NCBI GenBank assembly: GCA_028288905.1
Contig: JAQGHJ010000541.1
Coordinates: 1-6,306, forward strand
Origin: Phycisphaerales bacterium
GTDB lineage: Bacteria > Planctomycetota > Phycisphaerae > Tepidisphaerales > Tepidisphaeraceae
Length of the DNA: 6,306 bases
Direction: 5' to 3'
Below the pieces are notes generated by a model. That model searched no databases and was not told the origin of the DNA. It saw only the letters and a list, made by a program, of their open reading frames with translations. The translations under genes were made by a program, and so were the position numbers. This document shows, piece by piece, positions 1-5,369 of the stretch (position 1 is its first letter; every line of letters begins with the position of its first letter).

Positions 1-40
1 CCCTCACCCTAACCCTCTCCCCGAATACCGGGAGAGGGGA
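1..40. repeat. C/G-rich palindromic intergenic-type repeat lying inside a reading frame
   Basis: CCCTCTCCC (13-21) and GGGAGAGGG (30-38) form a perfect 9-base inverted repeat around an 8-base loop (22-29). It is preceded by a CCCTCACCCTAA stretch (1-12) and followed by GA. This C-rich leader plus palindrome has the look of REP-like dispersed repeats found in many high-G+C genomes. In the frame of the downstream DUF1553 gene it encodes PHPNPLPEYRERG, without a stop. Only this one copy is in the window, so its status as a dispersed repeat is inferred from its form, and its left end may lie outside the window. Confidence 0.6.
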
Positions 41-835
41 CAAGAAGGGGTGGCCGAGGCACCAGTCGCCAAGCCGTCGGCCGCCCCGTGGTCGATGAAG
101 CACCTGCACCGCTTGATCGTCACCAGCGCCACCTACCGCCAGAGCAGCCGGGTGACGCCCGCCCTGCTCGCCCGGGACCCGGAGAACCGCCTGCTGGCGC
201 GGGCGAGCCGGTTCCGGCTACCGGCGATGGCGCTGCGGGACGTCGCCTTGTCCGCCGCAGGGTTGCTCGACAAGCGGGTCGGCGGCAAGCCGGTGTACCC
301 GTACCAGCCCGAGGGCATCTGGGAGCCGCTGGCGATCACGAAGGAGCGAGACTTCACGTACCCGCGGAGCGCGGGGGCGGATTTGTACCGCCGGAGCCTG
401 TACACGTTCTGGCGGCGGACGGTCGGCCCAGCCAACGTGTTCGACGGGTCGAACCGCCAAACCTGCCGGGTCCGGACGGCCACCACCAGCACCCCGCTGC
501 ACGCGCTGACGACGCTGAACGACACGACCTGGGCCGAGGCGGCGCGGGTGCTGGCCGAGCGGGCGATGAAGTCGGCCGACGGGGCCGAGGGCCGGCTGAC
601 GTTCGCGTTCCGCGCCGCCGTCGGCCGGGTGCCGAAGCCGGCCGAGTTGGCGGTGCTGACGAAGATGCTGGACCGCCAGCGGCAGGTGTACGCGAGCGAC
701 GCGGCGGCGGCCGAGTCGGCGGTGAAGGTCGGGGACGCGCCGCGGGACAAGGCGCTGGACGTGACTGAACACGCCGCGTTGGCTGCGGCCTGCCTGGCGG
801 TGCTGAATCTGGACGAGGCGTTGACTCGGGAGTGA
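2..835 (+). CDS. DUF1553 (PSD1-type) domain protein, C-terminal part, 5' truncated by window edge
   Basis: The frame is open from base 2 to a TGA at 833-835 (277 residues visible), so the gene starts outside the window; a GTG at 50 is only an internal candidate. Visible signatures of the DUF1553/PSD1 family, in order (numbered from the first visible codon): WSMKHLHRLIVTSATYRQSS near residues 31-50; DPENRLLARASRFRLPA followed by an ALRD helix; YPYQPEGIWE; LYRRSLYTFWRRT; NRQTCRVRTATTSTPLHALT followed by LNDTTWAEAARVLAER; and a C-terminal AALAAACLAVLNLDEALTRE. The full-length family in Planctomycetes is usually several hundred residues longer, with a DUF1549 domain and often a cytochrome c-like domain in the N-terminal part; that portion is not visible here. 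Function is unknown; the near-universal DUF1501 neighbour suggests a joint extracytoplasmic role. Oddity: the first 13 or so residues (PHPNPLPEYRERG) come from a palindromic DNA repeat, so the gene is either an intact gene carrying an in-frame insertion or a fragment. Confidence 0.85.
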   Translation, partial: PHPNPLPEYRERGQEGVAEAPVAKPSAAPWSMKHLHRLIVTSATYRQSSRVTPALLARDPENRLLARASRFRLPAMALRDVALSAAGLLDKRVGGKPVYPYQPEGIWEPLAITKERDFTYPRSAGADLYRRSLYTFWRRTVGPANVFDGSNRQTCRVRTATTSTPLHALTTLNDTTWAEAARVLAERAMKSADGAEGRLTFAFRAAVGRVPKPAELAVLTKMLDRQRQVYASDAAAAESAVKVGDAPRDKALDVTEHAALAAACLAVLNLDEALTRE

Positions 836-866
836 AGGGGCCGGCGGAGGGCGGATTGCACCGCAG

Positions 867-894
867 GGAGGACAGGCAAGAAGGCTTGTCCTCC
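867..894. repeat. Strong hairpin in the DUF1553-DUF1501 gap
   Basis: GGAGGACAGGC (867-877) pairs with GCTTGTCCTCC (884-894) over 11 positions, with a single G-T wobble and an AAGAAG loop. It lies 31 bases after the DUF1553 stop and ends 44 bases before the DUF1501 start. No T-run follows on the plus strand, so it is not a standard terminator. It may protect or partition the two-gene mRNA, or be a copy of a small dispersed palindromic repeat. The rest of the 836-938 gap shows no convincing promoter. Confidence 0.55.
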
Positions 895-938
895 GAACGA
901 GCCCGACGCGCGGTGACATCCGAAAAACGAGACGATTC

Positions 939-2447
939 ATGCACCCCGACCTTATCGCCAACTGGCAGCGCGTCACCCGCCGGCAACTGTTCGGCCGGTC
1001 GGCCCAAGGCATCGGGGCGGCCGCGCTCGCGTGGCTCACCCGCGCCGACGCCGCCCGGGCCGGCACGTCGGCCGCGGCCCCAAAGGTCACGGGTGACGTC
1101 GCCGCCCCGCCGCCCCGCCACGGCGGTCAGCCGGGCTTGCCGTCGCTCCCCCACCACCGCGGGTCGGCCAAGCGGGTCATCTGCCTGTGGCAGGGCGGCG
1201 GGCCGTCGCACGTCGACTTGTTCGACCCGAAGCCGGTGCTCGTGAAGATGGCCGGGCAGGACATCCCCGAGAGCGTCCGCGGCACCACCCGGCTGTCGAC
1301 GATGTCGTCCGGGTACAAGAAGTGGCCGATCACTCCGCCGATCAAGCCGTTCCAGCGGTACGGGCAGAGCGGGATGGAGCTCGGCGGGCTGATCCCGCAC
1401 ACCGGGTCAGTTGCGGACGACATCTGCCTCGTGCGGTCGATGAACACCGAGGCCGTCAACCACGCGCCGGGCGTCACGTTCTTCATGACCGGGGCCCAGG
1501 TGCCGGGTCGGCCGAGCATGGGGGCGTGGGTGGCGTACGGGCTCGGTTGCGACGCCAGCGACCTGCCGGCGTTCGTCGTGATGACCTCGTCCGACACCGC
1601 CAAGACCTGCGGCCAGCTCTTCTACGACTACTACTGGGGCAGCGGGTTTTTGCCGACCCGGCACCAAGGCGTGCGGTTCCGCGGGGTCGGCGACCCGGTG
1701 CCGTACCTGAACAACCCGGCCGGCACGAGCCGGGCGAGCCGCCGGCTGCTGCTGGACGACCTGGCCGCCCTGAACGCCGCCCACCTGGCCGAGTATGGGG
1801 ACCCGGAGATCGACACCCGCATCACCCAGTACGAGATGGCGTTCAACATGCAGGCCAGCGTGCCGGACCTGCTCGACTTCTCGACCGAGCCGAAACACGT
1901 GCTGGCGATGTACGGCCCGGACGTGCTGACCAAGGGCAGCTTCGCCAACAACTGCCTGATCGCCCGCCGGCTCATCGAGCGGGGCGTGCGGTTCGTCCAG
2001 CTCATGCACAGCGGGTGGGACCAGCACGCGAACCTGTTCACCCAGCTCGCCCAGCAGTGCAAGGACACCGACCAGCCGTCGGCCGCCCTGGTGAAGGACC
2101 TGAAGATGCGGGGGCTGCTGGACGAGACGCTGGTCGTGTGGGGCGGCGAGTTCGGCCGGACTCCGTTCGGCCAGGGCGACCCGGCCAAGCCGGCCGGCCG
2201 CGACCACTTCGGCCGGACCTACAGCATGTGGATGGCCGGCGGCGGCACGAAGGCCGGGCACGTCCACGGCGAGACCGACGAGTTCGCGTGGAACGTGGCC
2301 CGCGACCCGGTCCACGTCCACGACATGCAGGCGACGATTTTGCACCTGCTCGGGATCGACCACGAGGCCCTGACGTTCCGGTACCAGGGCCGGCAGTTCC
2401 GGCTGACGGACGTCCACGGGAAGGTGGTCAAAGGGGTGTTGGCGTGA
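939..2447 (+). CDS. DUF1501 domain protein, Tat-exported
   Basis: This 502-residue protein has the normal length for a full planctomycete DUF1501 protein. The start at ATG 939 is supported by the twin-arginine signal that follows at once: TRRQLFGRS at residues 13-21 (R14-R15), then a hydrophobic stretch GIGAAALAWL and an Ala-rich cleavage area near residues 36-47. This predicts export in folded form. Family signatures are ICLWQGGGPSHVDLFDPKP (about 81-99), RSMNTEAVNHAPG (166-178), HSGWDQH (357-363), WGGEFGRTPFG (401-411), GRDHFGRTYSMWMAGGG (420-436) and a C-terminal LLGIDHEALTFRYQGRQFRL (470-489). DUF1501 proteins belong to the alkaline phosphatase/sulfatase-like fold group; the substrate is not known and I assign no reaction. 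The Shine-Dalgarno is weak (GAGA about 8 bases upstream). The partner is the preceding DUF1553 gene, 103 bases away. The downstream gene begins 74 bases after the stop. Confidence 0.93.
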   Translation: MHPDLIANWQRVTRRQLFGRSAQGIGAAALAWLTRADAARAGTSAAAPKVTGDVAAPPPRHGGQPGLPSLPHHRGSAKRVICLWQGGGPSHVDLFDPKPVLVKMAGQDIPESVRGTTRLSTMSSGYKKWPITPPIKPFQRYGQSGMELGGLIPHTGSVADDICLVRSMNTEAVNHAPGVTFFMTGAQVPGRPSMGAWVAYGLGCDASDLPAFVVMTSSDTAKTCGQLFYDYYWGSGFLPTRHQGVRFRGVGDPVPYLNNPAGTSRASRRLLLDDLAALNAAHLAEYGDPEIDTRITQYEMAFNMQASVPDLLDFSTEPKHVLAMYGPDVLTKGSFANNCLIARRLIERGVRFVQLMHSGWDQHANLFTQLAQQCKDTDQPSAALVKDLKMRGLLDETLVVWGGEFGRTPFGQGDPAKPAGRDHFGRTYSMWMAGGGTKAGHVHGETDEFAWNVARDPVHVHDMQATILHLLGIDHEALTFRYQGRQFRLTDVHGKVVKGVLA

Positions 2448-2507
2448 GGTGGGCCAACGAGCTCAAACCTGTACGGGCTAGGGATAAGCGCGTGGCCCCC
2501 AGGGGCC

Positions 2508-2513
2508 GGAGGA
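2508..2513 (+). promoter_or_regulatory. Shine-Dalgarno deciding the start of the secreted protein gene
   Basis: GGAGGA lies 8 bases before ATG 2522. It supports this start over an earlier in-frame GTG at 2444 that overlaps the DUF1501 stop codon (GTGA). A short GGCCCC/GGGGCC inverted repeat (2494-2507) directly precedes it. Confidence 0.7.
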
Positions 2514-2521
2514 GCCAGGCG

Positions 2522-3211
2522 ATGGTCGCTCGACGGTTAGTGGCCACGTTCGCGGCGGCTTTGGCTTCGGCTCTGGCAGTGCCCGCCCAATCGGCAGTCG
2601 GCCAAGCCGCCCCGGGAGGCACGGGCGCCATCGCGCCGGACGGCGGCAGGACGAAGGGCCAGGGGCAGAAGGGGCCGAAGGAAGGGCCGGCCGAGCGGGG
2701 CGCGCGGGAGTGGGCCGAATTCGGCGACCGGATGAAGCCGCTGCTGGAAGTGGGCGACCCGGAGTGGGTCGAGCTGGCCCCCCGGATTGAGCGGGTGCTC
2801 ACACTGCGGCGGGAGGTCGGGACCGACCGGGCACCGACGAAAGCGTTCGGCCCACTACCCAAGCCGGCGAAGCCGGGGAAGGCCCTGAAGAAGGGGGCGG
2901 CCGCGCCCGACGGGACGCCGCCGCCGGACGGTCAGGGGCCGCTACAACGGCTCCCGGTGCTTCCGAACGTCCCGTCGCCCCGGGCCGCGGAGCCGTCGGA
3001 GGCGCGGGTCGCGCTGAACGACGCCGCCAAGGCGGTGCTGGCCGGCGTGGCCGAGCGGGTGCCATCGGCCGACCTCCGGTCCCGGTTGGCCCTGTACCGT
3101 CAGGCCCGGGAGCGGGCCGGCCGGGAGCTGACCAAGGCCGAGCAGGACCTGCGGGACCTGCTGACCTACCGCCAGGAAGTGCTGCTGGTCATGATGGGCG
3201 TGCTGGACTGA
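2522..3211 (+). CDS. Secreted hypothetical protein, planctomycete type
   Basis: A 229-residue protein beginning MVARRLVATFAAALASALAV, a clear Sec-type signal peptide (two Arg, hydrophobic core 6-20, likely cleavage near the PAQSA at 21-25). Then come a Gly/Pro/Lys-rich linker (about 26-62), a conserved-looking helix segment with EWAEFGDRMKPLLEVGDPEW and RIERVLTLRREVG (63-100), a second Pro/Gly/Ala-rich linker (103-157), and a C-terminal charged helix pair rich in Arg/Glu/Leu (about 164-222), probably coiled coil, ending LLTYRQEVLLVMMGVLD. This pattern of a 'W..L.P.IE.V..LR' helix plus a C-terminal 'LR..RQE..LV.MG.L' helix matches, from memory, small exported proteins frequent in Planctomycetes; no function is known. 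The frame stays open far upstream through the DUF1501 gene, so no stop limits the start; the Shine-Dalgarno and signal peptide set it. Same strand as DUF1501 and a possible operon member. Confidence 0.82.
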   Translation: MVARRLVATFAAALASALAVPAQSAVGQAAPGGTGAIAPDGGRTKGQGQKGPKEGPAERGAREWAEFGDRMKPLLEVGDPEWVELAPRIERVLTLRREVGTDRAPTKAFGPLPKPAKPGKALKKGAAAPDGTPPPDGQGPLQRLPVLPNVPSPRAAEPSEARVALNDAAKAVLAGVAERVPSADLRSRLALYRQARERAGRELTKAEQDLRDLLTYRQEVLLVMMGVLD

Positions 3212-3254
3212 AGGGCTGCGGCGGCGCGGCGCCCGTGCCTCCGGCGTGGTGGAT

Positions 3255-3265
3255 GGGGGGGAAAG
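3255..3265 (+). promoter_or_regulatory. Purine-rich ribosome-binding tract with a run of seven G
   Basis: GGGGGGG (3255-3261) followed by AAAG runs straight into ATG 3266. It is the only Shine-Dalgarno-like sequence for this start. The homopolymer run is prone to length change, which would alter spacing only, not the reading frame. Confidence 0.45.
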
Positions 3266-3568
3266 ATGGGCTGGTACGCCGTCCGGTCCGTGTACTTCTG
3301 GCAGCGGGTGCCCGACCCGGACCGGAACCTGTTCGAGGAGCGGGTCGTCTGCGTCGAAGCGGCGACGGACGATGAGGCATTCGCCAAGGCCGAGGCCGGC
3401 GCGTACGCCGTACGGAACGGCTTCACCGTCCATCCGGGCTCACACCTGTACGTGATGGACAACGACCCGCTGATCGACGGGCACGAGCTCTGGTCGGTGA
3501 TGATGGAGTCGCCGCTGGACCTGAAGGCGTTTTACGCCGCAAGATACGCGGCGTTCGACCGGCTGTAA
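3266..3568 (+). CDS. Small DUF4288-like protein
   Basis: A 100-residue cytoplasmic protein with no signal peptide or membrane segment. It begins MGWYAVRSVYFWQ, followed by EERVVCVEAATDDEAFAKAEAGAYAV, and ends with HELWSVMMESPLDLKAFYAARY. An opening 'WYAV', then an 'EERVV' strand, a 'DEA..KAE' helix and a late 'ELWSVM' segment fit the DUF4288 family, which has this length and no known function; I make this match from memory and hold it moderately. ATG 3266 is chosen because a purine-rich GGGGGGGAAAG tract ends directly before it and the WYAV motif follows. It lies 54 bases after the secreted protein gene and converges on dnaA, with only 20 bases between stop codons. High third-position G+C supports a real gene. 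Confidence 0.8.
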   Translation: MGWYAVRSVYFWQRVPDPDRNLFEERVVCVEAATDDEAFAKAEAGAYAVRNGFTVHPGSHLYVMDNDPLIDGHELWSVMMESPLDLKAFYAARYAAFDRL

Positions 3569-3571
3569 CAC

Positions 3572-3587
3572 GGGCGGCTCCCGCCGC
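3572..3587. terminator. Possible short hairpin between convergent genes
   Basis: The 20-base gap between the DUF4288-like stop and the dnaA stop contains GGCGG (3573-3577) and CCGCC (3581-3585), or alternatively GCGGC (3574-3578) and GCCGC (3583-3587). Either gives a 5-base G+C stem. There is no T-run on either strand, so a role as a shared terminator is a weak inference from position. Confidence 0.25.
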
Positions 3588-3588
3588 C

Positions 3589-4971
3589 TCACCCCGCCAG
3601 CTGCCCCTCGATCCGCGTGAGCTGCTGGGCGATCTCCGGGTCGGCCGCCGCCTTGGCGGTGATCGTGCGGACGGCGTGCAGCACGGTCGTGTGGTCCCGC
3701 CCGCCGAAGTATCCGCCAACTTCCTCCAAGCTGAATCGGGTGTGCCGGCGGGCGAGGTACATGCACACCTGCCGAGGGAACGCGATGCTCTTGTGCCGCC
3801 GCTTGCCCTGGAGGTCGCTGAGGCGGACGTTGTAGTACTTCGTGACCGCGTCGAGGATGTTCTGGATCGTGACCCGCCGCTGCTCGGCCGCCACGGTCTC
3901 GCCGAGCGCGGCCCGGGCGACGTCCATGTCGATCCGGCCCTCGGCCAGCATCGCCATGCCCTGCAGCTTCGTGACCGCCCCCTCCAACTCGCGGGTGTTG
4001 TTCGCGACCTTCCCGGCCACGTAGCAGACCACGTCGTCGGCGAGGTCGAGCCCGCGGAGCTTGCCCTTCTTCTTCAGGATCGCGACCCGGGTCTCGTAGC
4101 ACGGCTTCTCGATCCGCGCCACCAGCCCCCAGTTGAACCGGCTGACGAGCCGCTCCTCCAGCTCCGGAATCTCGCCCGGCGGGCAGTCGGCGCTGAGGAT
4201 GATCTGCTTGTGCCCCTGGTACAGGGTGTTGAACGTGTGGAAGAACTCCTCCTGCGTCCGCTCCCGGCCGCGGAGGAAGTGGATGTCGTCGATGATCAGC
4301 AGGTCCGCGTCCCGGTATCGGTGGCGGAACTGGTTCATCTCGCCGGTCTCGACGGCGTTGATGAACTGGTTGATGAACGCGTCGCACGACAGGTACAGGA
4401 TGCGGCAGGTCGGGTCCCGCTCCAGCACCCGCTGGCTGACGGCCTGGAGCAGGTGCGTCTTGCCCAGCCCGACCGCCCCGTGGATGAACAGCGGGTTGTA
4501 CGCCTTGCCCGGCTGCTCGGCGACCGCGACCGATGCGGCGTGCGGCAGCCGGTTGCACGGGCCGGTGACGAAGTTGTCGAACGTCAGGTCCGGGTTCAGG
4601 GGCATCTGGGCGTCAGCGTCGCCGAACACCCCGCCGCCCCGCGGCAGGTTCTCGCAGTGGAAGCTGACCGACAGCAGCCGCCCGGTCACCGACTGGGCGG
4701 CGGCGGTGAACGGCTGCTGGCACTGGCCCTGGCAGAAGTTTAGCTGGCCCGGCGTGGCGACCGTCACCTGGATGACGCCGTTCGTCAGCTGCCGGGGCAC
4801 CATCCCGTCGAACCAGACCCGGTTCAGCGTCGGGTGCTGCATCCGCACGATGTTCAAGATCCGCAGCCACACCTGCGGGTCGAGCACGTGTGGCGCGGGC
4901 GCGTCGCCCCCGCCCGACCGCTCGGCCGAACGGCGGATCACCTCACGTGGGGACAGTTGGATCGTGGTCAT
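3589..4971 (-). CDS. dnaA: Chromosomal replication initiator protein DnaA
   Basis: This 460-residue protein is the AAA+ ATPase that binds DnaA boxes and opens the replication origin. Start taken at ATG 4971 (MTTIQLSPREVI); an in-frame ATG at 4989 (MRRDRRM) and one at 5109 are less likely because those residues are Pro/Arg-rich and unlike the family. Neither main candidate has a good Shine-Dalgarno. Domain I (about 33-105) is recognisable from its spaced aromatics and VWFDGMVP; domain II is short (about 106-128). The AAA+ core has FIHGAVGLGKTHLL (Walker A, 162-175), LLIIDDIHFL (Walker B, 225-233 region), ILSAD (sensor 1, 258-262), LEERLVSRFNWGL (271-283, with arginine finger R278) and NTRELEGA (sensor 2, 325-332). 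Domain IV has FPRQVCMYLARR (398-409) and the DnaA-box-binding signature GGRDHTTVLHAV (423-434). Walker A has GAVG where most DnaA proteins have GGVG. Cysteines are numerous (ten), including C80 and C84 in domain I. Neither dnaN nor recF is adjacent. Confidence 0.97.
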   Translation of the reverse strand: MTTIQLSPREVIRRSAERSGGGDAPAPHVLDPQVWLRILNIVRMQHPTLNRVWFDGMVPRQLTNGVIQVTVATPGQLNFCQGQCQQPFTAAAQSVTGRLLSVSFHCENLPRGGGVFGDADAQMPLNPDLTFDNFVTGPCNRLPHAASVAVAEQPGKAYNPLFIHGAVGLGKTHLLQAVSQRVLERDPTCRILYLSCDAFINQFINAVETGEMNQFRHRYRDADLLIIDDIHFLRGRERTQEEFFHTFNTLYQGHKQIILSADCPPGEIPELEERLVSRFNWGLVARIEKPCYETRVAILKKKGKLRGLDLADDVVCYVAGKVANNTRELEGAVTKLQGMAMLAEGRIDMDVARAALGETVAAEQRRVTIQNILDAVTKYYNVRLSDLQGKRRHKSIAFPRQVCMYLARRHTRFSLEEVGGYFGGRDHTTVLHAVRTITAKAAADPEIAQQLTRIEGQLAG

Positions 4972-4980
4972 ACGGCGGTC

Positions 4981-5000
4981 CCGTCGCATCGCTGCGACGG
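4981..5000. promoter_or_regulatory. Hairpin next to the dnaA start codon
   Basis: CCGTCGCA (4981-4988) and TGCGACGG (4993-5000) form a perfect 8-base inverted repeat with a 4-base loop, ending 9 bases upstream of the dnaA ATG at 4971. The alternative ATG (4987-4989) sits at the edge of the loop. In mRNA the stem would occupy the usual ribosome-binding zone, so it could limit translation; as DNA it could be a repressor site. Which, if either, is inference. Confidence 0.45.
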
Positions 5001-5087
5001 CGTGACGGCTGTGGCAAAGGGACGACGGGGGCGGGGGCTGACACGCCCGGGACGTGTGGTTCCCCCCGTCTATCCGACCCGCTAACA

Positions 5088-5107
5088 GCCCGCTTCGACC
5101 GGCGGGC
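5088..5107. repeat. Inverted repeat in the probable dnaA leader
   Basis: GCCCGC (5088-5093) and GCGGGC (5102-5107) flank an 8-base spacer. It lies just downstream of the candidate dnaA -10 box. On the dnaA strand a T-run precedes the stem and none follows it, so it is not a terminator in that direction. Confidence 0.35.
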
Positions 5108-5127
5108 AAAAACGTGCTTCGCGGCTC

Positions 5128-5156
5128 TCTATAACACGGCGCTCACCCCGCCCCAA
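5128..5156 (-). promoter_or_regulatory. Candidate sigma-70-type promoter for dnaA
   Basis: On the minus strand, TTGGGG (5156-5151) is separated by 17 bases from TATAGA (5133-5128). The match is 3 of 6 for -35 and 4 of 6 for -10, with ideal spacing. The predicted transcript would start near 5121, giving a leader of about 150 bases before dnaA. It is the best match I saw by eye in the gap, and planctomycete promoters are poorly characterised. Confidence 0.35.
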
Positions 5157-5192
5157 AACTTTCCTCGCACACACTGCGCTCGCGTTCGTTCA

Positions 5193-5207
5193 GGCGGCAG
5201 AGCCGCC
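5193..5207. repeat. Short perfect GC inverted repeat
   Basis: GGCGGC (5193-5198) and GCCGCC (5202-5207) flank an AGA spacer, upstream of the candidate dnaA promoter. No T-run follows on either strand. Confidence 0.35.
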
Positions 5208-5233
5208 GCAAATCCATACTATTGCTGCGTCCG

Positions 5234-5265
5234 TCGTTCGCCACGTTACCAACGTCACGGAACGA
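5234..5265. repeat. Two-part hairpin in the low-G+C gap
   Basis: An outer pair, TCGTTC (5234-5239) with GAACGA (5260-5265), encloses an inner pair, ACGTT (5243-5247) with AACGT (5251-5255), with a 3-base loop and a small internal bulge (GCC against CACG). Together they give 11 paired positions, roughly 80 bases upstream of the candidate dnaA -35 box. It may be an operator or a cruciform-prone site, or chance. Confidence 0.3.
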
Positions 5266-5344
5266 GCGGTCGAAATGTGGAGCACTCAGTTCGCTCGGCA
5301 CCCAAATCGCTTTACGAAAACCCTTTAGCGGTGAAATCGAACCA

Positions 5345-5369
5345 AAACGGGCCCGCATTCACACGGGCC
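5345..5369 (-). terminator. Terminator-like hairpin at the end of the uracil-DNA glycosylase gene
   Basis: Read on the minus strand, GGCCCG (5369-5364) and CGGGCC (5355-5350) form a 6-base all-GC stem with an 8-base loop, followed at once by CGTTTTGG. The TGA stop codon of the glycosylase gene (5361-5359) lies in the loop, so the last codons form one arm. The T-run is short (four), so an intrinsic terminator is plausible rather than certain. It would separate the glycosylase transcript from dnaA. Confidence 0.45.

Larger units (their letters stand above)
4972..5358. other. Gap between the uracil-DNA glycosylase gene and dnaA
   Basis: These 387 bases have no gene I can support. The stretch from about 5100 to 5358 is clearly less G+C-rich than the flanking genes. 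It contains the glycosylase terminator, a candidate dnaA promoter and several short inverted repeats, listed separately. For DnaA boxes (TTATNCACA or its complement) I found only two 7-of-9 matches, TGTGGCAAA at 5010-5018 and TGTGGAGCA at 5276-5284, which is not enough to call an origin. A 71-codon open frame on the minus strand starts directly after the glycosylase stop but has only about 60% G/C at third positions, so I do not call it a gene. Confidence 0.6.

Noticed and set aside
1187..2521. A long open frame on the plus strand running through the DUF1501 gene and joining the secreted protein frame
   Set aside because: It is a shadow of the high-G+C DUF1501 gene in another frame: Arg/Pro/Gly-rich with no recognisable domain. 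Only the part from 2522 has a signal peptide and Shine-Dalgarno.
3676..4743. Long plus-strand open frames opposite dnaA
   Set aside because: They are antisense shadows of dnaA with no family motifs and no Shine-Dalgarno; all dnaA motifs read cleanly on the minus strand.
5018..5037. G-quadruplex near the dnaA start (runs of five G at about 5027-5037)
   Set aside because: Only three G-runs of three or more are close together, so a regular four-run quadruplex is not supported.
4972..5109. Extended dnaA start at 5109
   Set aside because: The added residues are Pro/Arg-rich and unlike DnaA N-termini, and they would be encoded by the inverted-repeat region; MTTIQLSPREV at 4971 leads directly into domain I.
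5143..5358. A 71-codon minus-strand frame starting directly after the glycosylase stop
   Set aside because: Third-position G/C is only about 60%, far below the clear genes here; there is no recognisable motif, and it overlaps inverted repeats and the candidate dnaA promoter.
4972..5358. Origin of replication next to dnaA
   Set aside because: Only two 7-of-9 DnaA-box-like sites were found, with no cluster and no neighbouring dnaN or recF. Being next to dnaA and lower in G+C is not enough.
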